Assembly: GCF_000016545.1 (NCBI RefSeq)
Contig: NC_009437.1
Span: 847,501-911,500 of the forward strand
Origin: Caldicellulosiruptor saccharolyticus DSM 8903
Lineage (GTDB): Bacteria > Bacillota > Thermoanaerobacteria > Caldicellulosiruptorales > Caldicellulosiruptoraceae
Direction: 5' to 3'
Length of the DNA stretch: 64,000 nucleotides
Numbering within the stretch: the first letter of the stretch is position 1; each line of letters starts with the position of its first letter. Both the position numbers and the translations under genes were made by a program. Below the pieces are notes generated by a model. It made no database searches and was not told the origin of the DNA. It worked only from the letters and a program-made list of their open reading frames with translations. This document shows positions 7,948 to 16,408 of this stretch, one piece after another.

Positions 7948-9609
7948 ATGAGGTATATTGTAATTGGGGCTGTTGCAGGCGGGATGACAGCTGCAATGAA
8001 GATAAGACGGAACGACGATAAAGCACAAATTGTAGTTTATGACAAAGACACAGACATCTCGTACTCTGGCTGTTCTCTTGCGTATTACATCTCAGGAGTC
8101 ATAAAAGACAGAAAAAGCATTGTTCCAAGAGATGTTGAGTATTTCAAAAAGTTCAATGTTGAAGTAAAAACAAGTCATGAGGTCTTGAAGGTTGACACAA
8201 AGACAAAGTCAGTTCTTGTAAAAGACCTTTCGACAGGTAATATGTTTGAAGACAGGTTTGACAAACTTATAATTGCAACAGGTGCTCAGGCTTTCATTCC
8301 AAAGATTGAGGGAATAAACCTTGATGGAATATTCACGCTCAGGAATGTAAAAGATGCGGACAGGATAAAAGGGTATATTGAAAAAACAAGTCCCAAGAAA
8401 ACCTTAATAATCGGTGGTGGGTATATAGGTCTTGAGATGGCAGAAGCACTTTCTCTTTTGGGTATGGAGGTTTTGATTGTCGAGAAGCAGAAAAATATTT
8501 TGCCAAACCTTGACGATGACATGGCAAGGCTTGTTGAAAACTACCTTTTGCAAAAGGGAATACAAATTAGGAATGATTCTTCTGTTTTGCGATTTGAAGG
8601 TGAGGGCAAAGTAAAAGAAGCAGTTTTGAGCGATAAAAGTAAAATCCCTGCCGATTTTGTTTTGATTTCTGTTGGAGTACGCCCAAATACAGAGTTTTTA
8701 AAGGACTCTGGCATTGAACTCTTGGAAAATGGTGCAATCAAGGTTGATGAGTATATGAGAACAAACATAGAAGATATCTTTGCAGCAGGTGACTGTGCAG
8801 CTGTGTACTTCAAGCTAAATGGTAAGACTATGTATGTGCCGCTTGGCTCAACAGCAAACAAAATGGGAAGAATTGCTGGGGAGAACGCAACAGGCGGAAA
8901 TTTGAGATTTAACGGAATTTTAGCGACCTCAATCTTTAAGGTGTTTGATTTGACAATTGCCCAGACAGGGTATACAGAAAAGATGGCAAGGCAGGATGAG
9001 ATTGAATATGAGATTGGGCATGTTACAAAGCCGCACATCTCAACAGCTTATCCTGGTGCGGAAAAGATGACTATAAAAGCCTTGGCAGAGCTAAGTTCAC
9101 GGAAAATCATAGGTGCGCAGATTGTAGGTACAAAAGGGGTTGACAAGAGGATTGATGTATTGGCCACAGCTATTTATTCTGGTTTGACTGTAGATGACCT
9201 ATTTCAGCTTGATTTGGCATACGCACCGCCGTTTTCGTCAGCAAAAGACCCTATTCACTATGTGGGAATGGTTATGTCAAACTTACTTGATGAAAAAAAG
9301 TTCAATTGTACACAGGAAAAACTTCTTCAAAAGATAAAAAATGGTGAGGATTTTGTTGTATTGGATGTGAGAACGCCTGAGCAGTACCAGAAAAAACATA
9401 TAAAAGGTGCGATAAACATCCCGCTTGAGATGATATATCAAAAAATAAATCAACTTCCCAAAGATAAACCAATAATTGTGTACTGTAACAGTGGAGTCAG
9501 CTCAAATATAGCACAAAACATCTTGCAGCAAAATGGATTTAGAAAGGTTTGTAATCTCTCTGGCGGAATTTTAAATGTCACACTTCCTGAACTCCTGGAA
9601 GGAGAGTAA
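7948..9609 (+). CDS. CoA-disulfide reductase with C-terminal rhodanese domain
   Basis: An FAD/NAD(P)-dependent pyridine nucleotide-disulfide oxidoreductase: the N-terminal FAD site is VIGAVAGGMTAA (residues 5-16) and the NAD site is IIGGGYIGLEMAEAL near residue 152. The single redox cysteine typical of CoA-disulfide reductases and NADH oxidases is C42 in YSGCSLAYYI. Residues ~455-550 form a rhodanese domain with active-site C513 in VYCNSGVSS. Fusions of this kind reduce CoA disulfides or persulfides and have been linked to sulfane sulfur handling and oxygen defence in anaerobes. Start ATG 7948 follows GAAGGGAGGG. It is a single-gene unit with a terminator shared with the convergent dedA-like gene. 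Confidence 0.9.
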   Translation: MRYIVIGAVAGGMTAAMKIRRNDDKAQIVVYDKDTDISYSGCSLAYYISGVIKDRKSIVPRDVEYFKKFNVEVKTSHEVLKVDTKTKSVLVKDLSTGNMFEDRFDKLIIATGAQAFIPKIEGINLDGIFTLRNVKDADRIKGYIEKTSPKKTLIIGGGYIGLEMAEALSLLGMEVLIVEKQKNILPNLDDDMARLVENYLLQKGIQIRNDSSVLRFEGEGKVKEAVLSDKSKIPADFVLISVGVRPNTEFLKDSGIELLENGAIKVDEYMRTNIEDIFAAGDCAAVYFKLNGKTMYVPLGSTANKMGRIAGENATGGNLRFNGILATSIFKVFDLTIAQTGYTEKMARQDEIEYEIGHVTKPHISTAYPGAEKMTIKALAELSSRKIIGAQIVGTKGVDKRIDVLATAIYSGLTVDDLFQLDLAYAPPFSSAKDPIHYVGMVMSNLLDEKKFNCTQEKLLQKIKNGEDFVVLDVRTPEQYQKKHIKGAINIPLEMIYQKINQLPKDKPIIVYCNSGVSSNIAQNILQQNGFRKVCNLSGGILNVTLPELLEGE

Positions 9610-9648
9610 AAAAGGTGTTTAAATAGGTTTTTGGTCCTACACCTTTTT
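9609..9648. terminator. Bidirectional terminator between convergent genes
   Basis: AAAAAGGTGT and ACACCTTTTT form a perfect 10-bp stem with a 20-base loop. It overlaps both flanking stop codons. Confidence 0.75.
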
Positions 9649-10242
9649 CTTTTTTGTCAAAATCTTTAGAACAATTGCCCACACTAATACTACAATAGTA
9701 GCCAGAAGAAGAATTGCAAGCCAAAAGAGGTTTATATCCTTTTTGTACAAGAACTTAAAAAGACTAAACCCATACCAGTAAAAGTATACATAAAAAGTTG
9801 CCCAGATTGTATCACCAATGAATGAGGATATGACATATTCATAAAAATTCATTTTGCTAATTCCAGCCAAAAAAATTACAGGTGTGCGCGGCACACCAAT
9901 TATTCTTGCAATTGGCACGGCAAAGATTCCATACTTTACAAAAAAATTGTTGACAGACAAAAGGGTTTCTTTTTTTATTTTAAGTATCTTTTCAAAAATA
10001 TTGATAATAGAACTTCTGCCACTTCTAAGAAGAAGATTAATCGTAAGATTTCCGCATAGGTTTCCAAGTGAGATTACCATAATCAATGTAAAAGGACTGT
10101 ATTTGTGAAGGTTTATAAGCGCTACTGCTCCAAGATAAGCTATCTGCGTTGGGAATGGTATTCCAAGCCCTTCTATGAACAAAATTAAGAATATTCCAAT
10201 AAGTCCAAACCTCTCAACCAGATATTTCAGGAAACTAATCAT
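9637..10242 (-). CDS. DedA-family membrane protein (VTT domain)
   Basis: The 201-residue protein has several hydrophobic helices. It shows the DedA hallmarks: FIEGLGIPFPTQIAYLGAVA near the N terminus and a conserved basic stretch (ARIIGVPRTPVIFLAGISKM) in the middle. A short lysine-rich tail closes it. DedA proteins act in the cytoplasmic membrane in lipid flipping, proton-motive-force maintenance and antimicrobial tolerance; the exact role here is open. The ATG at 10242 is preceded by AAAGAGATGATG. It is convergent with the disulfide reductase gene. Confidence 0.85.
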   Translation of the reverse strand: MISFLKYLVERFGLIGIFLILFIEGLGIPFPTQIAYLGAVALINLHKYSPFTLIMVISLGNLCGNLTINLLLRSGRSSIINIFEKILKIKKETLLSVNNFFVKYGIFAVPIARIIGVPRTPVIFLAGISKMNFYEYVISSFIGDTIWATFYVYFYWYGFSLFKFLYKKDINLFWLAILLLATIVVLVWAIVLKILTKKKKV

Positions 10243-10608
10243 AATTACATCATCTCTTTGAAAAAACTTTTTTCATATATCTATTTTAGTCTTCTTGACA
10301 TAAAATAAACAGAGAAAATAAAAGTTTATGGAAATCCACAAATAAAATTTTATATGGCTATTAATATCCCACTTCCTGCTTAGGCAATAAAGAAAATACA
10401 CAATGGCCAGTTGATAGAAAAAATGTTAGGTGAAACTTAATAAAATTTGTGTATAACTTGTATGCAAAGAGTATAAAATTCAAATATAAATGGTGTGAAA
10501 GTTAAGAAAATTTCTTGACTTTTCAGGTCATTTGACAAAAAAATTTTTTTAAATTAAAATAACAAAGAAGTTTAGGACAAAAAATATCCACTTTATGGGA
10601 GGTTGGTT
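10243..10608. other. Intergenic region, 366 bp
   Basis: It separates two divergent genes and is very AT-rich. I see no RNA fold, riboswitch core or repeat in it apart from the promoter at 10532-10560. Confidence 0.5.
10532..10560 (+). promoter_or_regulatory. Promoter of the YabE-like gene
   Basis: TTGACA (10532-10537) and TAAAAT (10555-10560) are 17 bases apart. They lie about 48 bases before the ATG at 10609. Confidence 0.65.
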
Positions 10609-11637
10609 ATGAAAAAATTAAGGTGCCTTGTGGCAAAGCCAAGGGATTTGAAGAAACTCGTCCTTGCCTTCGTCATTGTATTTGTCCTGTCCATCCTACT
10701 TGGCGCAATGACAGCACAGGCACTAATAAAAGAGGTAAGTGTGACAATCGATGGCAAAACTTTTTATTATAAAACAATTAAATCAACAGTCAAAGAAGTT
10801 TTAGAGGAAAATGGAATTACCATTACAAAAGATGACTATATAAGTCCGAGCTTAGATTCAAAGATTGATGAGAATACTAAAATCGTTATAAAAAGAGCTT
10901 TTGAAGTAAAAATTTTGGTAGACGATGAGGAAAAGGTTGTATATATTCCAACTGGCACAGTTGAAGATGCCATCAAAAAAGCAGGTGTATCTCTTGGAAA
11001 GTCGGACAAAGTAAACCTTCCGCTATCTCAGATTCTTGACAAGCCCACGGTGATAAAAATTACCCGTGTAAAGGAAAAGATAGTAGTTGAAAAACAAAAT
11101 ATACCATTTTCTACAATAACAAAGACGAATTATAGGATGGACCATGGTAAACAAAAAGTTGTCCAGCAAGGTCAAGATGGTATATTAGAAAAGAAGTTTA
11201 AGATTGTTGTAGAAGATGGCAAAGAGGTAGAGAGAAAGCTAATAGGGCAGAGGATTATAAAAAGTCCCAAGCCGAGGATTATTGAAGTTGGGGCAATAAG
11301 ATGGTTTAAGACATCAAGAGGAGAGATTGTAAGGTACAAAAAGGTCTACACTATGATTGCAACAGCGTATTCCCTCACACCAAGTGACACCGGAAAAAGT
11401 CCAGGTCATCCAGACTATGGCAGAACAGCAACAGGGCACAGAGTTCGGCAGGGCGTTGTTGCTGTTGACCCGCGTGTGATTCCACTTGGCACAAGGCTTT
11501 ATATTGAGGGTTATGGGTTTGCAACAGCTCTTGATACAGGGTCTGCAATAAAAGGAAATAGAATAGACCTTTTTGTTGAGAAAGATGCCTATAAGTTTGG
11601 GGTTCGACGTGTAAAGGTTTATGTACTTACAAACTAA
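10609..11637 (+). CDS. YabE-like wall protein: DUF348 x2, G5 and 3D domains
   Basis: The ATG at 10609 follows GGGAGGTT, and a TTG six bases earlier is less likely. One N-terminal membrane/signal segment is followed by two DUF348 repeats (KEVSVTIDGKTFYYKT and the AFEVKILVDDEEK region). A G5 domain lies around residues 150-225. The C-terminal 3D domain has its conserved aspartates visible in DTGSAIKGNRIDLF. The architecture matches Bacillus YabE and clostridial homologues, which are thought to be cell-wall-remodelling proteins related to resuscitation-promoting factors with lytic-transglycosylase-like 3D folds. It acts outside the membrane. It has its own promoter and terminator. Confidence 0.9.
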   Translation: MKKLRCLVAKPRDLKKLVLAFVIVFVLSILLGAMTAQALIKEVSVTIDGKTFYYKTIKSTVKEVLEENGITITKDDYISPSLDSKIDENTKIVIKRAFEVKILVDDEEKVVYIPTGTVEDAIKKAGVSLGKSDKVNLPLSQILDKPTVIKITRVKEKIVVEKQNIPFSTITKTNYRMDHGKQKVVQQGQDGILEKKFKIVVEDGKEVERKLIGQRIIKSPKPRIIEVGAIRWFKTSRGEIVRYKKVYTMIATAYSLTPSDTGKSPGHPDYGRTATGHRVRQGVVAVDPRVIPLGTRLYIEGYGFATALDTGSAIKGNRIDLFVEKDAYKFGVRRVKVYVLTN

Positions 11638-11658
11638 AAATTGTGTGAAAAATGTGCT

Positions 11659-11684
11659 GGCCTCCTTGACAAAGAAAGGGGGCC
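11659..11684 (+). terminator. Intrinsic terminator
   Basis: GGCCTCCTT pairs with AAGGGGGCC (one G-T wobble) and TTTTGTTGTT follows. Confidence 0.75.
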
Positions 11685-11847
11685 TTTTGTTGTTCAAATC
11701 TGACATATCAATTTTCAAAAAGAAACGCAAAAAGGATGCAGGATATTTTTTCAATTGCAATTTTTAAAAGTTAAATTAAAATTATGTGTTGAAACTTCAA
11801 AAGAAGAATTGATAGCAGAAAAAACAAAGGGGGCGCAAGATACTTTT

Positions 11848-12741
11848 ATGTTCAAACTCCAAAGGGTGACAAATAAGCCTGTGCTAAGACCAAAACAGGA
11901 AAATGAGTGGGAGAGGGCTGCAGTTTTCAATGCAGCAGCTATATATCACAGAGGGCTGTTTCATTTAATTTACAGGGCAACTAATATTCCACCTCACAAG
12001 GACTATGGTGAGTATATTTCAACAATTGGTTATGCCGTGTCAACAGATGGTGTTAACTTCTATAGACTTGACAAACCTGTAATGGTTGCTGAGAATGATC
12101 AAGAAAGAAGAGGGATAGAGGACCCAAGAATTGTAGAGATTGACGGAACATTTTACATGACATACACTGGATTTGGTGGGAGATATGATGGTGATTTCAG
12201 GATAATGTTGGCGAAGTCAAAGAACCTAATAAAGTGGGAGAGAATGGGAGTTGCACTTGACGAGCCAAACAAAGACGCAGCTCTTTTCCCAGAGAAGATA
12301 AATGGCAGGTATGTGATGTTTCACAGAAGATATCCTAACATGTGGCTTGCATTTTCAGACGATTTGATTCACTGGACAGATCATGTTGAAATAATGACAG
12401 TACGAGAAAATTCTTGGGAGAGCAGCCGAATTGGCGTTGCAGGACCACCAATAAAGGTCAAGTTTGGCTGGCTTGTTATATACCACGCGGCTGATAATAA
12501 GAATGTATATAGGCTTGGTGCAGTACTGCTGGATAGCAAAGACCCAACAAAGGTTTTGTCAAGGTTCTCTGAGCCAATATTAGAGCCTGAGCTTTCATGG
12601 GAAGTTGATGGATACATACCAAACGTTGTTTTCAGCTGTGGTCATGCAGAAGTTGGCGATGAGGTTTGGGTTTACTATGGTGGTGCAGATACTGTCATTG
12701 GCGTTGCAAAGTTCAATAAAGAAAAGATAAAATTCGATTGA
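11848..12741 (+). CDS. GH130-family beta-mannoside phosphorylase-like enzyme
   Basis: The five-bladed beta-propeller family GH130 is recognised from RRGIEDPRIVEIDGTFYMTY, which includes the catalytic Asp, from AALFPEKINGRYVMFHRR, and from the closing blade WVYYGGADTVIGVA. GH130 enzymes phosphorolyse beta-1,2- or beta-1,4-mannosides such as mannobiose or Man-GlcNAc to mannose 1-phosphate; subfamily and substrate cannot be assigned by eye. The start is uncertain. The ATG at 11848 (MFKLQRVTNKPVLRP) begins where the family begins, with GGGGG about 14 bases upstream. An in-frame TTG at 11755 would add 31 unrelated residues. No signal peptide, so cytoplasmic; transporter genes for the disaccharide are not nearby. 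Confidence 0.85.
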   Translation: MFKLQRVTNKPVLRPKQENEWERAAVFNAAAIYHRGLFHLIYRATNIPPHKDYGEYISTIGYAVSTDGVNFYRLDKPVMVAENDQERRGIEDPRIVEIDGTFYMTYTGFGGRYDGDFRIMLAKSKNLIKWERMGVALDEPNKDAALFPEKINGRYVMFHRRYPNMWLAFSDDLIHWTDHVEIMTVRENSWESSRIGVAGPPIKVKFGWLVIYHAADNKNVYRLGAVLLDSKDPTKVLSRFSEPILEPELSWEVDGYIPNVVFSCGHAEVGDEVWVYYGGADTVIGVAKFNKEKIKFD

Positions 12742-12810
12742 AAAATCTTGCTTGGTAGTGGTAAACTGAATATTAGATGAAATTTTCTTTAGAGAAGGAT
12801 TAGAATAAAA

Positions 12811-13785
12811 GTGAGAGCGGCGGTATTTTATGGCAAAAGAGATTTGAGAGTAGAAGAATTTGATTTGCCCCCGTTAAAACAAGGCGAAATTTTGGTAAAG
12901 GTCAAGGCGTGTGGAATATGTGGAACAGATGTGCACATATTTAATGGCGAAAAAGGTTCAGCAAAGGTCACACCACCGATTATTTTAGGGCATGAGTTTT
13001 GTGGTGAGGTAGTTGAAACAAAAAGCTCACTTTTTAAAGTAGGGGACAAAGTAAGTATTGACCCGAACATTTATTGTGGGGTATGTAGATTTTGCAGAAG
13101 TGGGAAAGTACAATTGTGCGAAAGTCTTACAGCTTTGGGTGTAAATTTAAACGGTGGGTTTGCAGAGTATGCGATTGTACCTGAAAAGCAAGCAATATTG
13201 TTTGAAGATATAGAATTTGAGGAAGCAGCATTGGCAGAACCTCTTGCTTGCTGTCTCCATGGGATTAAAAAGCTTGAAATAAAACCAATAGATAAGGTTT
13301 TGATAATTGGCCTTGGGCCAATTGGCCTTATTATGCTTGAGATTTTGAAACTTTATGGGGCTTACAATGTCTATGGATATGAGATAGATGAGTTTAGAAA
13401 AGAGATTGCCAAATGGCAGGGTATAAAGGGAATAATTGAGGAAAATACAGATGAAAAGTTTGACATTGTAATTGAGTGTGCAGGAACAAAAGAGAGTATT
13501 GAGATGGCATTTGAAAAGCTTCAAAAAGGTGGACAACTACTTGTATTTTCTGTGCCCTCACCAAAGACAAATGTTTTAATAAATCCCTTTGAGATGTTTA
13601 AGAAAGAGGCAAGAGTTTATTGGTCATTTGTAAACCCGTTTACTCAAAAATTGGCAATTGAATTACTTAGAGCAAAGAAAATTAGCTTAAAACATATAAT
13701 AACCCACAAAATTTCATTAGAAGAGCTTTCTCAAGCTCTTAACAACAGGTATGAGAGACAGCTTAAAGTGATTGTTCAGCCTTGA
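12811..13785 (+). CDS. Zinc-dependent medium-chain alcohol/polyol dehydrogenase
   Basis: The 324-residue MDR protein carries the catalytic zinc site (CGICGTD and GHEFCGEVV). The structural zinc cluster CGVCRFCRSGKVQLC has four cysteines. The Rossmann motif is GLGPIGL. It resembles sorbitol, threonine or butanediol dehydrogenases; the substrate is not determinable. Start is GTG at 12811, with AAGGA about 10 bases upstream. It follows the GH130 gene by 69 bases on the same strand, so the pair may work on the same sugar, which is inference from position. The last codons overlap the -35 box of the tRNA-Ser promoter. Confidence 0.85.
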   Translation: MRAAVFYGKRDLRVEEFDLPPLKQGEILVKVKACGICGTDVHIFNGEKGSAKVTPPIILGHEFCGEVVETKSSLFKVGDKVSIDPNIYCGVCRFCRSGKVQLCESLTALGVNLNGGFAEYAIVPEKQAILFEDIEFEEAALAEPLACCLHGIKKLEIKPIDKVLIIGLGPIGLIMLEILKLYGAYNVYGYEIDEFRKEIAKWQGIKGIIEENTDEKFDIVIECAGTKESIEMAFEKLQKGGQLLVFSVPSPKTNVLINPFEMFKKEARVYWSFVNPFTQKLAIELLRAKKISLKHIITHKISLEELSQALNNRYERQLKVIVQP

Positions 13786-13810
13786 CGAAATAGAATATTT
13801 AAGCTATAAT
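13782..13810 (+). promoter_or_regulatory. Promoter of tRNA-Ser, overlapping the end of the dehydrogenase gene
   Basis: TTGACG (13782-13787) and TATAAT (13805-13810) are 17 bases apart. They lie 24 bases before the tRNA. Confidence 0.75.
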
Positions 13811-13833
13811 AAAATATGTCTATTGAGCCATGC

Positions 13834-13925
13834 GGAGAAGTACTCAAGTGGTGAAGAGGCGCCCCTGCTAAGGGCGTAGGTCGGGTAAAACCGGCGCGAG
13901 GGTTCGAGTCCCTCCTTCTCCGCCA
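13834..13925 (+). tRNA. tRNA-Ser (anticodon GCU)
   Basis: The 7-bp acceptor stem GGAGAAG/CTTCTCC, encoded CCA end, T arm GAGGGTTCGAGTCCCTC and anticodon loop CTGCTAA (anticodon GCT) are all present. A long variable arm (GTAGGTCGGGTAAAACCGGCGC region) is typical of serine tRNAs. It reads AGC and AGU codons. Confidence 0.95.
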
Positions 13926-13956
13926 GTAGAGAATAATAAGGACTTTAAAATAAAAA

Positions 13957-13990
13957 TATAACCTCTTCATGGAATGAAGAAGAGGTTATA
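13957..13990. terminator. Bidirectional terminator after tRNA-Ser
   Basis: TATAACCTCTTC and GAAGAGGTTATA form a perfect 12-bp stem flanked by A and T runs. It serves the tRNA and the convergent kinase gene. Confidence 0.85.
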
Positions 13991-14873
13991 TTTTTTTTGG
14001 CAAAGTTACTTTAAATGTTGTATATCCTTCTTTTTCATATTTGTCTTGGCTTTTGTACTCAGAGAAGACCTCAATCTGACCACCATATTTTTCGACTGTG
14101 GACTTTACTATAAAAAGTCCTAATCCTGTTGAGTTTTTTGTTGAATATCCGAGCTCAAATATTTTTTCTTTTTTACAATCATCAATGTATGATCCAGAGT
14201 TTGTGATAGAAATTTCAACCTGACTGCCTGTATCATTAATCTCAAGAACTACATATTTAGAAAGTGAGCACTTTGCATAATAAAATGCATTGTCAATTAG
14301 ATTGCCACAGATATTTATTAAATCCATCGAATCAAACTTTAAATTGCTAAAGTCTACATTGTAATGAAATTCAAAATTAATATCATACTTTTTAGCTAAG
14401 GAGCTTTTTGCAAATATCAAAGCTGATAGCTCAGCACAGCCAAGCCCATAAAACTTTGAAGTGCATTTAAGATTTTCGCTAATTTGTTCGATGTAGCGCA
14501 CGGCATCATCATATTTTCCAACACAGATGAGTCCCCAGATTATCTGAAGATGATTGTTAAACTCATGCCGCTGTGCTCTTAAGATGTTTATAAAATTGTC
14601 CAATGATTTTATATTATCCTTATAAATCTGTGTTGTCTTTAGTGTACTGAGTGCAGAAAAAAGGTTTTTGACAGTGTACAAGTTCAAAATAGCAAGTAAA
14701 GTAAAAGAGTATACAATAAGTATTCTTTGCCATTGAGGAATTCTTAAGTGTTTTATCAGTTCTGTGTTGATAAAATAAATTGAGTATATCAACAAAAATA
14801 TAATGAGAAATAGGAGAAAAAGAATTGCAAGTAGGAATTTTGTCTGTTCATTTTTCTTCATAGCCAGCTTCAT
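13986..14873 (-). CDS. Sensor histidine kinase, GHKL type (AgrC-like), kinase half
   Basis: Two membrane helices near the N terminus are followed by a Spo0B/AgrC-type dimerisation helix with the phospho-acceptor histidine in QRHEFNNHLQII. A HATPase domain follows with N box NICGNLIDNAFYYA and G box STGLGLFIVKS. Start is ATG 14873 or ATG 14861, both inside the preceding gene, so the two genes overlap by 14-26 bases and are translationally coupled. No response-regulator gene is adjacent, so the partner is elsewhere or absent. The ligand is unknown. It is about 295 residues, shorter than full AgrC-like kinases because the rest of the membrane sensor appears to be encoded by the upstream gene. 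Confidence 0.85.
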   Translation of the reverse strand: MKLAMKKNEQTKFLLAILFLLFLIIFLLIYSIYFINTELIKHLRIPQWQRILIVYSFTLLAILNLYTVKNLFSALSTLKTTQIYKDNIKSLDNFINILRAQRHEFNNHLQIIWGLICVGKYDDAVRYIEQISENLKCTSKFYGLGCAELSALIFAKSSLAKKYDINFEFHYNVDFSNLKFDSMDLINICGNLIDNAFYYAKCSLSKYVVLEINDTGSQVEISITNSGSYIDDCKKEKIFELGYSTKNSTGLGLFIVKSTVEKYGGQIEVFSEYKSQDKYEKEGYTTFKVTLPKKI

Positions 14874-15354
14874 TCCTTTTTTCAAATGTAATTGGAAATA
14901 GTTTGCAAATATCACAAATAAAATATTTCTTGCTTTTAATAACTGCTAACAAAATACTCATAATGGTTATTTCTATTACCAATGTAGCAATATCACAAGC
15001 AAGTACAGACGGCGTTAAATAAAGATTATAGGCAATTGTACTGATAATTGAATATCCTCCAAACTTTAGTGCAAGACATAAGGATTGCGAAATAAGACCC
15101 AAAATGATACCATATAAGGGTAGAAGCCTTAAATATATGATATATAAAAGTATTAAGCATACTGTCATAAGTATTAAACCAAGCATTAAATTGATTCCAT
15201 TGTTGAATACAATAGTATCCCACAGACCTTGGATAAAGCCCACAACTAATATTTTCTTGCTACTATAGCTTATACCAAATAGGCTAAGTATCAAGCTTAC
15301 AAGAAAAAATACTTTGAGAAAGTATAGTGGATACAAAACTATGTATTGAATCAT
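14848..15354 (-). CDS. Multi-spanning membrane protein, probable sensor module of the adjacent kinase
   Basis: The 168-residue protein has about five hydrophobic helices. The loop SSKKILVVGFIQGLWDTIVF resembles the N-terminal membrane sensor of AgrC/GHKL kinases in clostridia, where it is normally fused to the kinase. Here it ends with a TGA inside the kinase start region. Start ATG 15354 follows AGAGGAACAG. I do not recognise it as an independent family; the sensor-module role is inferred from position and topology. Confidence 0.7.
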   Translation of the reverse strand: MIQYIVLYPLYFLKVFFLVSLILSLFGISYSSKKILVVGFIQGLWDTIVFNNGINLMLGLILMTVCLILLYIIYLRLLPLYGIILGLISQSLCLALKFGGYSIISTIAYNLYLTPSVLACDIATLVIEITIMSILLAVIKSKKYFICDICKLFPITFEKRNEAGYEEK

Positions 15355-15394
15355 CTTTTCTGTTCCTCTACTTTACAAAAGTATTCTATATGAT

Positions 15395-15423
15395 ATTATA
15401 TATTTTCTTTTAGGTTTATTCAA
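15395..15423 (-). promoter_or_regulatory. Promoter of the split sensor-kinase operon
   Basis: On the minus strand, TTGAAT (15423-15418) and TATAAT (15400-15395) are 17 bases apart. They lie about 40 bases before the ATG at 15354. Confidence 0.6.
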
Positions 15424-15454
15424 AATTTTTATATATCAATGTGGGGGTAAAAGT

Positions 15455-16351
15455 ATGAAGTTTTACAAGATAGACATTTCTGACAAAAGAATATTTGATG
15501 AATATTTCAAAGCTTTTCAGCCAGAGATTGCTGACTTGACATTTACAAATCTATTTATGTGGGATCCATTTTATGATATTAACTTTACAGAAGAAGATGG
15601 TTTTTTATTAATTATGGCAAAACCTTATAACCAGCCACCATTTTTGCACGGTCCTGTAGGAGTAGATACCAACAAGCTTCCTATTGTAATTGAAAAGGCT
15701 AAGAAGTATTTTGAAACTCAAGGTTATAAGTTCATGCTAAAAAGAGCGTCTCAAAAGACAATTGATATGTTAACTCAATGTGGTATGAAATTTGAGAGTT
15801 TATTAGAAAGGGACCTTTCGGACTATGTTTACAAGGTTCAAGATTTGGTACAATTGAAAGGCAAAAAGTACCATGCAAAGAAGAATCATATAAATAAATT
15901 CTTACGGCTTTATGGCCAAAGGTATGAAGTAAAAAAAATTGATGATGAGATTGTCAGGCTTTGCTGGGATTTTGAATGTGAGTGGTATGAAAAGAGAAAC
16001 GGACAAAATGATGTTGGTCTTACATTTGAGAAGTTGGCAATTGAAAGGGCAATCAAAAACTTTGATAAACTCTCATATGAGGGAATGATCGTTTTTATTG
16101 ATGGTAAGATAAAAGCGTTTACCTTTGGTGAGCCTTTAAATAAAAATACAGTTGTGATTCACATTGAAAAAGCTGATCCTGACATTGAAGGACTCTATAC
16201 TTTTGTCAACAATAAATTCCTTATAGAATTTTGGCAGAACTTTGAATTTGTCAACAGAGAAGAGGACTTAGGGAAAGAAGGTATAAGAAAGGCAAAGATG
16301 TCTTATCATCCATTTAAATTTGCCGAAAAGTTTACAGTACTTTTTGATTAA
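15455..16351 (+). CDS. DUF2156 protein (GNAT-like fold)
   Basis: The 298-residue protein matches the DUF2156 family, related to the C-terminal aminoacyl-transferase domain of MprF-type lysyl-phosphatidylglycerol synthases. Signatures are the opening DEYFKAFQPEIADLTFTNLF, a central KKYHAKKNHINKF, and the C-terminal FVNREEDLGKEGIRKAKMSY. There is no membrane segment, so it is not a full MprF. Family members are predicted acyl- or aminoacyl-transferases with unknown acceptor. Start ATG 15455 follows GTGGGGGT. It precedes the three CotS-like kinases on the same strand with a 57-base gap. Confidence 0.85.
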   Translation: MKFYKIDISDKRIFDEYFKAFQPEIADLTFTNLFMWDPFYDINFTEEDGFLLIMAKPYNQPPFLHGPVGVDTNKLPIVIEKAKKYFETQGYKFMLKRASQKTIDMLTQCGMKFESLLERDLSDYVYKVQDLVQLKGKKYHAKKNHINKFLRLYGQRYEVKKIDDEIVRLCWDFECEWYEKRNGQNDVGLTFEKLAIERAIKNFDKLSYEGMIVFIDGKIKAFTFGEPLNKNTVVIHIEKADPDIEGLYTFVNNKFLIEFWQNFEFVNREEDLGKEGIRKAKMSYHPFKFAEKFTVLFD

Positions 16352-16408
16352 CACAAAAATAAACCTTGCCATATAATGAAATTGAGCCATTTGTAAATTT
16401 GAAATTTC

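Noticed and set aside
8541-9038. Long antisense reading frame inside the disulfide reductase gene
   Set aside because: It mirrors the codon pattern of a well-supported gene and has no ribosome site or homology.
10243-10531. Possible c-di-AMP riboswitch before the YabE-like gene
   Set aside because: Wall-lysis genes of this type often have one, but none of the conserved core sequence is visible, and the promoter at 10532 leaves only about 40 bases of leader.
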